From the NCBI GenBank assembly GCA_018136815.1, contig CM030931.1, forward strand, positions 1,901,398-1,965,397: a stretch of 64,000 nucleotides of DNA, in the 5' to 3' direction. The first letter of the stretch is position 1. Each line of letters starts with the position of its first letter. Shown in pieces: positions 54,286-64,000 of this stretch. The stretch is from Isochrysis galbana (Eukaryota; Haptophyta; Isochrysidales; Isochrysidaceae). The notes under the pieces were generated by a model. The model was given only the letters and a program-made list of their open reading frames with translations, ran no database searches and was not told the DNA's origin. The position numbers and the translations under genes were made by a program.

Positions 54286-56463
54286 ATGGGCGAGTCTGCC
54301 GCCACCCAGTTCGCGCCGCGCTTCCAGCAGCTGCGCGGCGCGCTTGAGGCCGAGCTGCGGTGCAAGTCGAACGAGGATCTCGCCGCTACCTGTGCTACCC
54401 TCACACCCCGCGCCGCCTCGCTCGCCGCCCTCGCGCAGAGCCTGCTCTCAGGCGCACCGTACCGCCTCCTCCGCGACGCCCTCAGCCTCACTGCAATTGC
54501 ACTGCACTCACGCGGGGCGACAGCCGGCTCCGGGTCGGCAGAGCTGCTTCGGGCTGCACCGCGCCTTTGGAGGGACGGGCTAAGCTGCCCCAACAGGGAG
54601 GTGCGCGTGCTCGTTCTCTCTCTGCTGACTGAGCTCAGCCCGCTCTGGGTCTCTGGTTCAAGCGGGCTCAGCGAGGACGAGCTCCAGACGCTAGCCGAAG
54701 GTGAGAGCCGCCACGTGGGTGCCGAGGAGCGTCACGACGGAACGCATCGCACGTGGATCACTCCTCTTGCATGAGCCTCAGTCGAACTCTGGCCGTGACC
54801 GTCTTGCCCTTGCCCAATTTCCCGCACAGTGTTGGTTCCCCGGCTCATCGATATCATGTCCGAGCGCTCCTTTGTCCCCAGCCCAGCATCGTGTGCACAG
54901 ATGTTGAAGGCCTTCTGCAAAGGGCGTGGAGTTGCCGTCTGCAAACATCACAGACTCCCGCGCCTCCTCTTATCTCTGCCGGCACGATGTCGCCTCGGTG
55001 ACGCAGGCGCAACGATCACAGAGCTGTTGCTCCGACTAGGTGTTGTGGGCAGCCCGTCGGCACTTGGGTCGGTGTTGGGCGCTGGACTCGGGCTGGACGC
55101 GACCACTCTATCATTAGGATTCTGCGAGCTTGAGAGCGATGCGGGTGATACCTTGGATGACGAGTCAGCCATGAGCTCGGGTTCGCGCTTTTCAGACTCA
55201 GCGATGGTTTGGATTACGGACAAGGGAACCTTTGTTCTACGAATGCACGCCATCATCCTACGTATGCGTGCACCGCGGTGGGCAGAACTCTTGCATGACC
55301 ATCATCATCGATCAAAATCGAGAGTCGGCACGGGGCACATCAACCAGGGTCTAAACGGTGGCGAGGATAAGCGTGACAGCGAGAGCGGGAGGCTGGGCGT
55401 GTGTGCAGGTGATAATAGGGTCCCAGCTAAACCGACGGGTGGCATGTATGTGTGGTACGTGAACCCGGAGGAATCATCTCGCGTATCCATCGAGGCGTGT
55501 CGATGTCTCTACCGCCTTGCCGTCTGTGGCTGTGCCTCCATTCCGGCAACCCTGAGTCCTCGTGCACTCGTCGACACAGCCCGTGCACTAGACTGCCGCA
55601 GTTTGTTGACCGAACCCCCTTACGACGCATTCGACCGCCTGAGTCTCAGTCTAAGTCTCTCTCAGGCGGCGGATGCAGATGTGCACTGGTCGACGGACCC
55701 GGGCTCTGCTCCCCTGAGCGACATTACGTTCGTCTTGCCCGATGGTCGTGTGCATGGACACCGCGCTCTGCTTGCTGCGCGCTCCGATTATTTTCGACGC
55801 ATGTTCCTCTGGGAAGAAAGCCATGGGAGCGACTCCCAGTTTGAGTACCAGACTGTGGGCGATATTACTGACAGTTCGAGCACTTGCCTGGATGGTTTGA
55901 TTGGCTCAACTCCTCCGCTTTGTAAGGAGCTGACTCCCCCTCCCAAGAGTCGAACAGTGCGCATCGGAAGCGGCTCCTGCGCTAGCTTTCGCGTCTTGCT
56001 TCGGTACATCTACTCGGGTAGCGTGGTTCCAACCACCGATGTATCAACGACAGTGCTCCGCTCGGATGGGTCTTCAAATCTAGCTAAATCTTCATCTTAT
56101 GCCACATCGCTCCCTGAGTTGACTGCTAGACAGTGCGTCGAACTGAGTTCGTTTGGTCGGCGATACATGCTCGATGAACTCGTTCGAGAAGCCGGGCAGA
56201 TGTTGCGAGAAACGATGACGGCGAGCGAAGTTGTTCCTGCACTCTTGCTGTGCCAGATGGAAGGCGCCGATGACGATGCACAAATTGTATTCGAATGGGC
56301 TGTGGAACATTACGATGCTGTAATCTTTGAGCTGCAACGTGGGGTCAGCGCAAATCGGCTCGGGGGCCACATGCCGCAGACGTCGGCGCTTTGTGAGAGC
56401 GATTTGCAGGCGCTCATCGACCAGCTGCGTGCGGGTATGCTCCGCAGTCGGTATGGTTTGTGA
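54286..56463 (+). CDS. Tandem BTB/POZ-domain protein (two exons)
   Basis: Predicted 682 residues. Exon 1 is 54286-54700 and exon 2 is 54830-56463; the intron has GTGAGA...CGCACAG borders. The first 250 residues are helical, Leu/Ala-rich and may be armadillo-like. A degenerate BTB-like segment follows (DSAMVWITDKGTFVLRMHAI, about residues 261-290, with RCLYRLAVCG later). A clear BTB domain starts near residue 434: LSDITFVLPDGRVHGHRALLAARSDYFRRMF, then FRVLLRYIYSGSV, and a BACK-like tail LDELVREAGQML. BTB proteins often serve as adaptors for cullin-3 ubiquitin ligases; that role is inference. A stretch at residues 295-345 is low-complexity and could hide a small intron in frame. Confidence 0.8.
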
Positions 56464-56689
56464 GGAAGAGAGGCGCGAGCCATGGATTCCACCCTCAGCA
56501 TGACAGACCGTCGGTGTAGCTCTTGATGTATCACGATGCGCAGCGTTCTGCCCCCCACTAGCAAGGCGGCAGATGCCCCCCCCCCCTCCCTCTGAAGATG
56601 AAAAATACCGCCGACCTCTTTTTCAGTGGTACCGCTACTAATGTGGTATTTCGATTTGACTCATCCTAATCCACCTCTCCCGGAGGGGG

Positions 56690-57083
56690 GGGGGGGTATC
56701 TTTTCTCTTTTCCCCCACGCGAGGCAACCACTGGACCGAGCTCGCGCTCGATCGATAAGCACCGCTAGCGGGGCGCGCCGCCACACACCTCGCCAAAGCC
56801 AAAGACCGCCGGGCCCCCTAAAGGCCCCCGTATGCCTGGCGACCAGGGATGGGGGGGAGTCAGCTCGAGGGCAAGCCCAGCGCGGACGTGGGAGTGCAGC
56901 TCGCGGCCCGAGCTTACTAGAGTTCTGGGCCAGATTGATGAGTGCCCATCCCCTGCAAGAAGGCAAGGGCTGAGGTTGGTTGTACGGGTACGGGCCGCCA
57001 CCCCGGGGGGTGTCCGCGATGGAGTGAGGGGGGCGCAAGGGGGCGCGAGGCCCCCGTTGCTCCCCACTTATAAAAGTAGGTTA
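56690..57083 (-). mobile_element. Family C short element, 5' part
   Basis: On the minus strand it starts AACCTACTTTTATAAGTGGG, followed by GGGGCCTCGCGCCCCC and CACCCCCCGGGGTGGCGG, as in the copy ending at 36104. No target duplication or 3' tail was found, so it is truncated near 56690. Confidence 0.75.
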
Positions 57084-57118
57084 GGACGAATTGCATAACA
57101 TAGAGGAACCAGCTAATT

Positions 57119-57869
57119 AAATTAAACCTTTTAATAGTCTCACCGCACACGCGGCCGTGGACCCTCTACTTTCTACTCACGTAGGAAAACTTTCTACACC
57201 CCCACTCCCCCGGCCCTTCTCCCCCCGCCATAAGGCGACTCCCCCCGTGCACTACTAGGGGATAGGGGTGAAGGGCTTAGATATGGTCCGGTGGCCCGCG
57301 CCTCCCCCCGGTGATCATTCCCCCCCTTCCTCCTGTGTCTCCGAGTGGGCGGCGGTCTCAGCCCCGACTTATCCTGTAAACAGGTGCGGGACTTACCTAT
57401 TTTCCGGTGAGCGGAGCTCTCGCTCCGCCCACCCCCTTCTCCGCGCTCTCTCTCCCCTCTCCTGCAGGCACGCGCGATGGCGCGCCTGCGGCAGGCCTGC
57501 AGCTGCTCCTGGCGACCCCTGGAGGCTCCTGGAGGCCAGCTCAGGGGGCAGAGGAGGCTGGGGCTGGGCCCTGGCCTCCCCTGCCTCTCCCTCGCTGGCG
57601 CTCCTGAGCCTCTGGGGCCCCCAATCTGCACCTGTCTGCCTGTCGACCAGGGGGGAGGGGGGGTTGGAGCGATGGGCTGGTCACGAGGGGCCAGGATGGG
57701 CGAATGGGGCGAGCCTGTGGGGAAGGGAGTGGGTCAGTAGGGCAGTGGCCTCCTGGCAAGCCATCAAGCGTGCCAGGAGGATGGGTGGTTCCTCCCCCAT
57801 GGCAGGGGAGGAGTGGAGAGAGGGGGGGGCTCGTGCCCCTCCATGGGTCAACCAAGTATAAACTTAGTT
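57119..57869 (-). mobile_element. Family A short retroposon-like element, copy 3 (751 bp)
   Basis: Perfect 16-bp target duplication GAGGAACCAGCTAATT (57103-57118 and 57870-57885). The hairpin lies at the 57853-57869 end; the 3' tail (GCGGTGAGACTATTAAAAGG) lies at the 57119 end. The body is nearly identical to copy 1, which suggests a recent burst. Confidence 0.92.
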
Positions 57870-57885
57870 GAGGAACCAGCTAATT

Positions 57886-57985
57886 TCATACTTGGTTCTC
57901 CCATGGGTGGATGGGGTGGCACGAGCCCCCCCCCCTCCCTCCACTCCTCTCCTGCTGTGGGAGAGGAACCACCTATTCTCTAGGC
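57886..57985 (+). mobile_element. Family A 5' fragment, inverted next to copy 3
   Basis: TCATACTTGGTTCTCCCATGGG followed by the same leader as the other family A copies, for about 90 bp only. Copy 3 therefore landed beside an older fragment. Confidence 0.7.
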
Positions 57986-58352
57986 CTAGGCCAGGATATC
58001 CCGGATATCTATTTGGATATTTGGGCAGCTTTGCCGGAAATGGATATCTTTTGGATATGGCTGGGATATTTGGGCGTGTGTTGACGCGGTGGCGCCAAAA
58101 AAAAAACCTATTGTCCGTCTTCGGAGAGCAAGCTGCGAGCAGCGAGGTGGAGGGGGGTGACGAGGGCGCTCTGCCGCCGAAATGCCACAAGGTGGGCTTG
58201 CACTGCTTGCCCCTGCCCGCGTCGCCCTACCATTGCACAATCACCCTCATGCCGCTCGTGGCTCGCGGCTCGCCGTTTGGGGCAGCTGCATAGCTGCATC
58301 ATCCGTCATCATGCGCTCGCGTGTGCGACGCGGCGTGTGAGTCACACAGCCC
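57986..58352. other. No recognisable gene
   Basis: GGATATTTGGG repeats at 58000-58080, otherwise nothing assigned. Confidence 0.45.
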
Positions 58353-58682
58353 AGCTTGCTGCGCGCATTCAACCCTGCATTCGGGCATGGCAAAGTCGAC
58401 GCATTGTGGGTGCAACGGCTTGCAAGCTTGCCATGCTTTGCTCATATTCAAGGAATCGCCGATCTATTGAGGAGAGAGCTCCCCGACTATTTGATTGCAT
58501 GCCAAGGAACACAAGTTGAAGTTGACCATCGGGACATGAAGGCATTCAGCAGGGAGGTGCTACAATGGTGGGCTTCAAATAACTCGAAATTTCCGACATG
58601 GTCTCTCGCGGCGAGGATCGCCTTTTGTCTCAGCCCAAATTCTGCATGTTGTGAACGGGTGTTTTCATTGTTACAGTGTATG
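58353..58682 (+). pseudogene. hAT transposase C-terminal dimerisation domain, interrupted
   Basis: The frame encodes LLRRELPDYLIACQG ... REVLQWWASNNSKFPTWSLA and ARIAFCLSPNSACCERVFSLL, the classic hAT dimerisation block (W-W-x3-N...P-x-W...A-R-x-x-x-P-S-A-x-E-R-x-F-S). It is cut off at once by a palindrome-array element. The stop just upstream shows that the 5' part is lost too. Confidence 0.85.
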
Positions 58683-58846
58683 TGTTACCCCCCAGGAGCC
58701 AACGCCCCCCAGGAGCTATCGGGGGCCCCCGATAGCTATCGGGGGGAAATTTTCTCCCGATCGCCAACAGCCCCCCCGAGAGCTACCGGGGGACCGAGAA
58801 AATCCCCCGAGAGCTATCGGGGGATAGCTCCTGGGGGCCTTGGACA
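58683..58846. mobile_element. Palindrome-array element, truncated copy
   Basis: TGTTACCCCCCAGGAGCC start, then the same palindrome order as at 15785 for about 150 bp, ending ATAGCTCCTGGGGG without the GGTAACA terminus. Confidence 0.8.
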
Positions 58847-58849
58847 CGA

Positions 58850-59930
58850 AAGTGCCCGCACCTCCCTCGAGCTTCATTCGCTCGCGGTTGCCCTTTAGGA
58901 ATGTTAGTCCCTCCTTTTCGACCGCCTTGATTAGCGCTTAGCGCGCCTAGATTGAGTTGCTTAGCTTGAGCGAGACCATCAGCTTCGACGACCAGGTGTG
59001 CTGCCACGTCCTGGAGAGCGTTGTAGAGTGACTTTCGCGAGGTGGCGCCTCGCTTGTTGATCTTCTCCTCAATCGATACGATTTTGATTCGTACGGTGAT
59101 GTCGGTCTGATTCACGCGAAGGGTGGTGAGTTCGCCATACCTTTCTTGAAATTGTTGTGCGCAATCTTCATTGACGGCTACGTGCCAGGGGCCTGCGATG
59201 GACCGTGCCCAGAAGTCTGGCTTTGGATCAACTCCCTCTAGCTCGAGGAGCAGTTCAACTATCGCGGCGTAGGCGTAGACCGTCGTGTCCAGAAAGGTGT
59301 AGTCCCCCTCTTGGTGGAAGGAGAGGTCGAAATTTGCGTCTGTGTCTACGCCTTCTTGTTCTTCATCTGACGCTGGCTCCTGCGTCAGGGGAGTGCGGGT
59401 CGGCCGTGAGTATGAGTTTGGTGCTTGGTGGTGAGCTGGTTGTTGGTGGTCGGTTCCCAGTCCCCCTCTCAGAGGGGCCCTGGTCGTGTTGAGTTGGGGC
59501 TCCTGTTGTGACATTCTTCTGTTGTAGTACGTATGCAGGGTGTCGTGATGTTTGTGCCCATAAGGGCCACCCGGTCTCGGGTCGCGCCGCCGGTGCGGCG
59601 CGACCGTCACCAGGGTGGGAGGAGCCTCTGCCATGAGGCATGCCCAGTGGTTGCTTCGTGCGTCTCGTCTGTTGTGTCTGTCTTGCTGTCTGCAGTCTGC
59701 TGTCCCCCATGGGGGGGACCAGCATGGCTGCTGAGGGTGGTGTGGCCGGGGCCACGGGCCGTGTGGCGCGACGCGAGTCGCACGCACCTGCTCGGCCTTC
59801 GCGGGTGGACGCGGTCGCTTCGCCAGCGACTGCTCCATGGGTACTGGGGGGGCGCCCTCGGCGGGGGGCCCGAAAGAGAGGGGAGTCGCGCCGGCGCGCT
59901 CCATGGCGACCAAGTATAAACTTAGTTGAA
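58850..59930 (-). mobile_element. LINE ORF1-like protein with terminal hairpin (family B)
   Basis: The hairpin CAACTAAGTTTATACTTGG (59930-59912) is followed at once by an ATG frame (MERAGATPLSFGPPAEGAPP) that stays open for over 340 codons. An internal Met at 59514 leads a better-looking protein: acidic SDEEQEGVDTDANFDLSFHQ, then a globular part (YTFLDTTVYAYAAIVELLLE ... PWHVAVNEDCAQQFQERYGE) and a basic end (GALSANQGGRKGGTNIPKGQ). Its position behind the hairpin shared with the short elements, and the lack of any host-gene feature, suggest a LINE ORF1 nucleic-acid-binding protein. That is inference; no RRM or knuckle is certain. Confidence 0.6.
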
Positions 59931-60109
59931 TACAGTTTTTATAGAATAGAGGAACCAAAACCGTGAGTGAGGCTAGACAATCCAAAGGGATTTTGGTGTG
60001 TGGATATTTCTGCCGCAAGCATTTGAAGTGCAAAACAAGCATGGGCATAGAGGGAAGAGGGTAGCGGAAGCACATATCCAAGACTCGATTGATAGAGGTA
60101 GGAGGTATA

Positions 60110-61560
60110 CTATGACGCCGTGCCACTGCCGCCTCCACCTGCCGTTTCACTCGGTGAGTGATTTATTTGTCGCTCATCTTGAGGCCTCGACGAATGTGGG
60201 TAGACCCCGCCCCCAACCTCGCCTTCGGATCTCATGTGTGAAATGCTCTTGCCGGATGTTGCAGACTCTTCTCTCGTAGAAAGGCCAACTGCAGCATTGT
60301 CGCTGTCATGTCCAACATTGCAGTCGACTTCAGCTTCAGGTTGAGGCGGTCGCGCGATCTCCGTGGATAGTCCTCCGATGCTCATGGTGTCAAAAGGCAT
60401 ATCTGCTAGATCTGAGCTAGCCGATTCCTTCACCGGCTTTGGCGAGCTACTTTCTTGTGGTACATGGGATGCCTGCTCATCCGATGCGGCGCCTGCACCT
60501 TGCCTATCCTCTCTCGCATATGTCGCATCTGTCTCTTCTCCCTCAGCCTGAAGAGTATTTCCTGGGACGATCCCACCTGAAAGCTGTGACACAAGCTTGG
60601 ATGATTCCGGCTCATCCGCGGAATACCCAACAGGATCAGCCATAGATTCCTCCATATGTGATGCGTTGTGTGTATGAGCCTCCGCATCTCCCAAGACATT
60701 GCTGGCCTCGTCCGATGTGCCAACTGCAAGTCCACTGGGAGCCTCATGCTCATGCGCAGGGTTTGTCACATCGCCAACGCCTGGGTCATCAGAAGAACCG
60801 GTCATAGTTGCCCCATGAGATTGTGTGCTGTTGAACGCATCAACATGCATTGGTGGGGGAGGATGAGCTGGCCAAGCTCCTGGTGCATGTACTTGATGTA
60901 TATTCATGTCCGACAAGAACGCGGGTATAGGCGACGAGTTGACAGGAAGGTGAGAGACTTCGAATCGTGCTGCACCGTCTGCAAACCCGCCATTCAACTC
61001 CGATGTGGCAGGAGATAATCTGCCTTGTACGTCAATACCTTTGTCAGTAGAGGGCTTGCAGCAACTTTGGGTCCCCAAGATGGTCTCATGCATCCATTGT
61101 ATCTGGTCCTGCAGCTTTCCTATCCTCTGCTCTATATGGAGAAGCCGCTCCTCATACCTGCAACCAGGGATTGGTGTGGACAGCTTAGCAGGGAAGGCTC
61201 AAGATGTTTCCTTGCATCCTCTTGATCGGAAATGTTTGCAAGCGGCGATATCTCGCATTCGGCACACTGATGCGTACGGCAGACTTACTCTCTGCGTGTG
61301 ACATACTCCTCGGACGGATTGCGCAAGGATCGTCGGCAGGGTCTCTCTATCGCAGGGCCCAGTGATCTCGATGGGTGGTCGCTGTCCCAGTCTGCCACTC
61401 GCTCCTGCAGAATTCTCGCGACGTTGGCCACACGTGGTCGGATGAGTTCCTTCGAATCAAGCTTGCCGTACTTTTCCTGCAGCCGGCGCTTCTCCGCCTC
61501 GTCCAGTGGGGCGACGCTCATCTTCCGCCGAGGAGGCGGGCTGAGCTCCATGACGACCAT
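60110..61560 (-). CDS. Coiled-coil, acidic disordered protein of unknown function (two exons)
   Basis: Exon 1 is 61560-61289, exon 2 is 61157-60110, intron GTAAGT...TTGCAG (131 bp). The join creates a continuous helix REYEERLLHIEQRIGKLQDQ, a strong argument for the splice. Predicted 439 residues; an upstream in-frame ATG at 61656 would add 32. The N-terminal part is basic and helical (LDEAEKRRLQEKYGKLDSKE, NVARILQERV). After the coiled coil the remaining 310 residues are Ser/Glu/Gly-rich with no fold evident and end in a Gly run (TAGGGGSGTAS). No family recognised; a structural or scaffold role would fit but is not shown. Confidence 0.55.
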
Positions 61561-61739
61561 TGCCCCAGAACAGTTCGCTCGGATGTAACTGAACCACTCG
61601 TTCACAGGAATACAAGGAGAAGGAGCTTCTCGTACTACTACTACAACTCTAGGCAAGCAAAAGTACTACTCTACTCTATAGTAGTAGTAGTGTAGTAGTA
61701 GTCTAGCTCTAGCTCTAGCTGCTAGCTAGAGTACACAGT

Positions 61740-61955
61740 CCAACAAAAGGGCTGCCCAGACTCCGCCCTCCGAACCAGGCCCAAGGTAGTGCACTTGGGC
61801 CGAAGCTTTGGGACCGAAATCAAAGGTCGTCAAAGGAAAAGGAACGAAAGGGAAAGGGAAAGGCTTGGAAAGGGAAAGGGGGATGGGAAAGAGAAAGAGG
61901 GGGAGCGAGCGAAGGGAGTAATGAGTGATGGTAATGAAGGGTGAAGGGCGATGTG
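61740..61955 (+). mobile_element. LINE 3' UTR fragment
   Basis: Resembles 19340-19480: CAAAAGGGCTGCCCAGACTC, AGGTAGTGCAC, then a GGAAAGGG/GA-rich stretch and GGTAATG. It ends where the target duplication of the next element begins. Confidence 0.6.
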
Positions 61956-61970
61956 AGATGTGAATAGATA

Positions 61971-62859
61971 AAATAAAATAAAATAATTAATGTTATATCC
62001 TAGCCAACCCCACTAGCTAATTGGACACAACTTTTCCGTCCCGGAATCCCGCCATGCCTGACGAGCCAGGTGTCCGAGTGCTACCGGGGGGAGGGGGCGG
62101 GGCCCCCTCCCCCCGATATTCGTCCTCCCCCCAGTGCACGCACCGACCCCGCGCACCCCAGCGCGTCCTCTCCTCGAGTCCACGCTGGGGGAAAACCCCT
62201 TTCGGGTAAAAACAACGCAGGAGGGGGGGGCACTCATGAATAGGAGCCCAGAAACGCCAATCTCTCCTCGCAAGAGCGAGTGGCCGCGGCGAGCCGCGGC
62301 CCTTCCCTCCTGGTTCTGGCGCCCCCGTCTTCTCTTACCCAAACGGGGCGAGAAGACACGTAAACACCGGAGGGGAGAGCTGCCACTCCCCCCTCCCCTC
62401 CCTCTTCCCTTTTCCTCCTCTCTTCCCTGCGGCGGGGGCCCATGGCGCGCGCCTGCGGCCCCTCTTCAGGTCCCCAGGAGGCCAGCAGGGGCCTGGGAGC
62501 GCAGCTCAGGGGGCAGGTGAGGCTGGGGCATGGCCCTGGCCCCTCCTGCCTCTCCATCGCTGGCTCTCGAGCCCCTGCCAGTCGACTGGAGCTGGCTGGG
62601 GGGTCCTGATCAGGGGGGCCCAGGGCCCAGGGGGAGGAGGGGCTGGTCAGAGGGATGGGCTGGCCACGACAGGCCAGGGCGGGCGAATCAGGCGTGCCTG
62701 TGGGGAGAGGGATGGGTCAGCATGGCAGTGTGCTCCTGGCAAGCCATCAGGCATGCCAGGAGAGTGGGTGGTTCCTCCCCCATGGCGGGGGAGGAGTGGA
62801 GAGAGGGGGGGGCTCGTGCCCCGCCATGGGCCATGGGTGAACCAAGTATAAACTTAGTT
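61971..62859 (-). mobile_element. Family D short retroposon-like element (889 bp)
   Basis: Perfect 16-bp target duplication GAGATGTGAATAGATA (61955-61970 and 62860-62875). The minus strand begins with the family A hairpin (CAACTAAGTTTATACTTGG) and CCATGG leader, but the 3' half differs and ends GGCTAGGATATAACATTAA plus an AT tail. Thus one 5' end is combined with a different 3' end. Confidence 0.9.
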
Positions 62860-62875
62860 GAGATGTGAATAGATA

Positions 62876-63204
62876 GGTAATGGATATTGAGTCTCAATAT
62901 GACACTGTGGACTAATCTTGTGATTGGTCGCCATGGAGGCATGGAAGGGGGCCTCGCGCCCCCCCCCCCCCCACTCTCTCGTCGACTCCCCTTATGGCTC
63001 ATGGGGGGCGAGAACCATCCACCATCCCCCCATGGGAGTCGAGAGAGCTGGAAAGGAACGAAGGGCGAAGGGGGGAAGGTGAAGGTGAAGGAAGAGGAGG
63101 AGTGAAGGGAATAGGGGCGGCGTCGGACAGAAGGCGTTAGAAGTCGAAGTCGGACGATGGTATCGTTCCGTCAATTAACAATTAAATAAATTATAAATAA
63201 ATAA
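62876..63204. other. No gene; leader-like repeat fragment
   Basis: At 62940-63010 GGGGGCCTCGCGCCCCCC resembles the 5' leader of family C elements. The rest is GGAAGG-rich. Confidence 0.45.
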
Positions 63205-63340
63205 AATAATTAGTGTTATATCCTAGCCAACCCCACTAGCTAATCGGACACAACTTTTCCGTCCCGGAATCTCGCCATGCCTGACGAGCCAGGTGTCCGA
63301 GTGCTACCTGCCCCCTCCCCTCTGTATTTGTCCTCCCCCC
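63205..63340 (-). mobile_element. Family D 3' tail fragment
   Basis: About 110 bp nearly identical to 61988-62095 (TGTTATATCCTAGCCAACCC, then GCCATGCCTGACGAGCCAGG). It ends 135 bp before the mS41 start codon, so it probably lies in that gene's promoter region. Confidence 0.75.
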
Positions 63341-63474
63341 CGGCGCTAACGTGTCTTCTTGCTCCAGGAGCCAGGAGCCCTCTCGGGCCTTTCTAGCAAT
63401 AAAAAGGGCGGCGACGGACAGGGGACGGCGCGAGGGAAGCGCGCCGAGAACAGGAGCGCGCGGCGCCGAACACG

Positions 63475-63974
63475 ATGCTCTCGATGCTCGCACGACGAGG
63501 CGTACGGTGGCCGCACACTGTGCGAGGGATGTGCTCGGAGGCGTCGAATGAAGCAATTTTAAACTTTCTCAAGCTCGCGTCGCGCCCTAAGATGGGGCTT
63601 GCGAAAGCAAAGCAGAGCGCTGGTCAGCGAGCTATCGACCTATCCAAGCACGCCTCCAAGTTTCAGGGCATGACCTTGGAGGAGCTGCTACAGGTGCGAG
63701 AGCGTGAAAAATGACCCCATAGCTCCATACTAAGCCGATAAGGCTGCGCACTCTGAGTGGGACTGTACCATTAATGATGCTCCTGTACCTTTTCGTGCAT
63801 GTGCATCAGGTCAACGGTGCCAAGCTCAATGAACTCGGCCTGCCCTGTCAGGATAGGAAAAGACTCCTCAAGTTCACGCAGAAGGCACGGGAAGGTTGGC
63901 AGCACGATGGGAAGGAGCGACACGCTCAGGCGTGGAAAGGATGGAAGCCCCCAGAGCATGTTGCTGCACGCTGA
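63475..63974 (+). CDS. Mitochondrial small ribosomal subunit protein mS41 (IGR-motif protein), two exons
   Basis: Predicted 127 residues. Exon 1 is 63475-63693, exon 2 is 63810-63974, intron GTGCGA...CATCAG in phase 0. The N-terminus MLSMLARRGVRWPHTVRGMC is Arg-rich without acidic residues, a mitochondrial presequence. The small IGR/SAM-like helical domain spans the splice: NFLKLASR, KFQGMTLEELLQ-VNGAKLNELGLPCQDRKRLLKFTQK, matching the (K)F-x-x-W/M-E-x-L...L-K-x-x-G-(I/L)-P-x-(R/K)-x-R-(R/K) pattern of yeast Fyv4/mS41. The length is typical. The protein is a component of the mitochondrial small ribosomal subunit. Confidence 0.8.
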
Positions 63975-64000
63975 GAGCAGATAGACCTAGAACAACGCCA

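Noticed and set aside
58783-60150. 455-codon frame taken as one host gene
   Set aside because: Its first 80 codons lie upstream of the terminal hairpin and its last 20 lie in a palindrome-array element; only the middle part is a credible (LINE-type) protein.

Overview
The window is nuclear DNA from a eukaryotic microalga. The genes carry short spliceosomal introns (50 to about 200 bp, mostly GT-AG, one apparent GC-AG), they are monocistronic on both strands, and the coding DNA is GC-rich. Three genes belong to a flagellated cell: an SFI1-like centrin-binding protein, the axonemal 96-nm ruler protein CCDC40/FAP172 and a kinesin-2 motor. A PDZ-ferredoxin protein with a hydrophobic leader suggests a plastid, possibly a complex one. 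A haptophyte or a similar alga with a complex plastid fits best, but no marker here fixes the lineage. There is one 100-base assembly gap (804-903).

Layout: hAT transposase remnant (1-801); SFI1-like gene (2112-6823); LINE relic (7808-8400); EF-hand/aquaporin fusion (9713-10870); purine/pyrimidine tracts and dispersed repeats (10.9-14 kb); a three-level transposon nest (14.1-19.5 kb); a leucine-rich ORF (20.6-21.1 kb); a palindromic element with a long GA microsatellite (21.6-22.4 kb); PDZ-ferredoxin gene (23557-24652); CCDC40 (25556-28189); a LINE split by a 746-bp short element (28.7-30.6 kb); ShK/aldo-keto reductase gene (31835-33721); short elements (34.9-36.1 kb); STE20-type kinase (36661-37953); a small membrane-protein ORF (38966-39328); more elements (38.4-42.2 kb); SAM-domain gene and a candidate exon (42.9-44.3 kb); hAT and LINE debris (44.5-45.5 kb); FKBP-CS gene (45721-47226); a perfect 41-bp-arm hairpin (47757-47842); kinesin-2 (48291-50897); TG and GA microsatellites (51.9-52.6 kb); tandem-BTB gene (54286-56463); repeat debris including a LINE ORF1-like frame (56.7-59.9 kb); a coiled-coil protein gene (60110-61560); elements; and the mitochondrial ribosomal protein mS41 at the end (63475-63974).

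The host genes form no operon and no common pathway beyond the three cilium/centrosome genes. The most unusual content is the repeat complement: (1) a family built from arrays of the GC-rich palindrome around GATAGCTATC, with termini TGTTACC...GGTAACA; (2) short (about 0.75-0.93 kb) elements that begin with a terminal hairpin and are flanked by 16-20 bp target duplications, apparently moved by a resident LINE; (3) a hAT-like element with TIR TAGGGCGGTCAAACAGGGCT. These families are nested inside each other and inside LINE and hAT coding sequence. All assignments come from reading the sequence; no database search was run.
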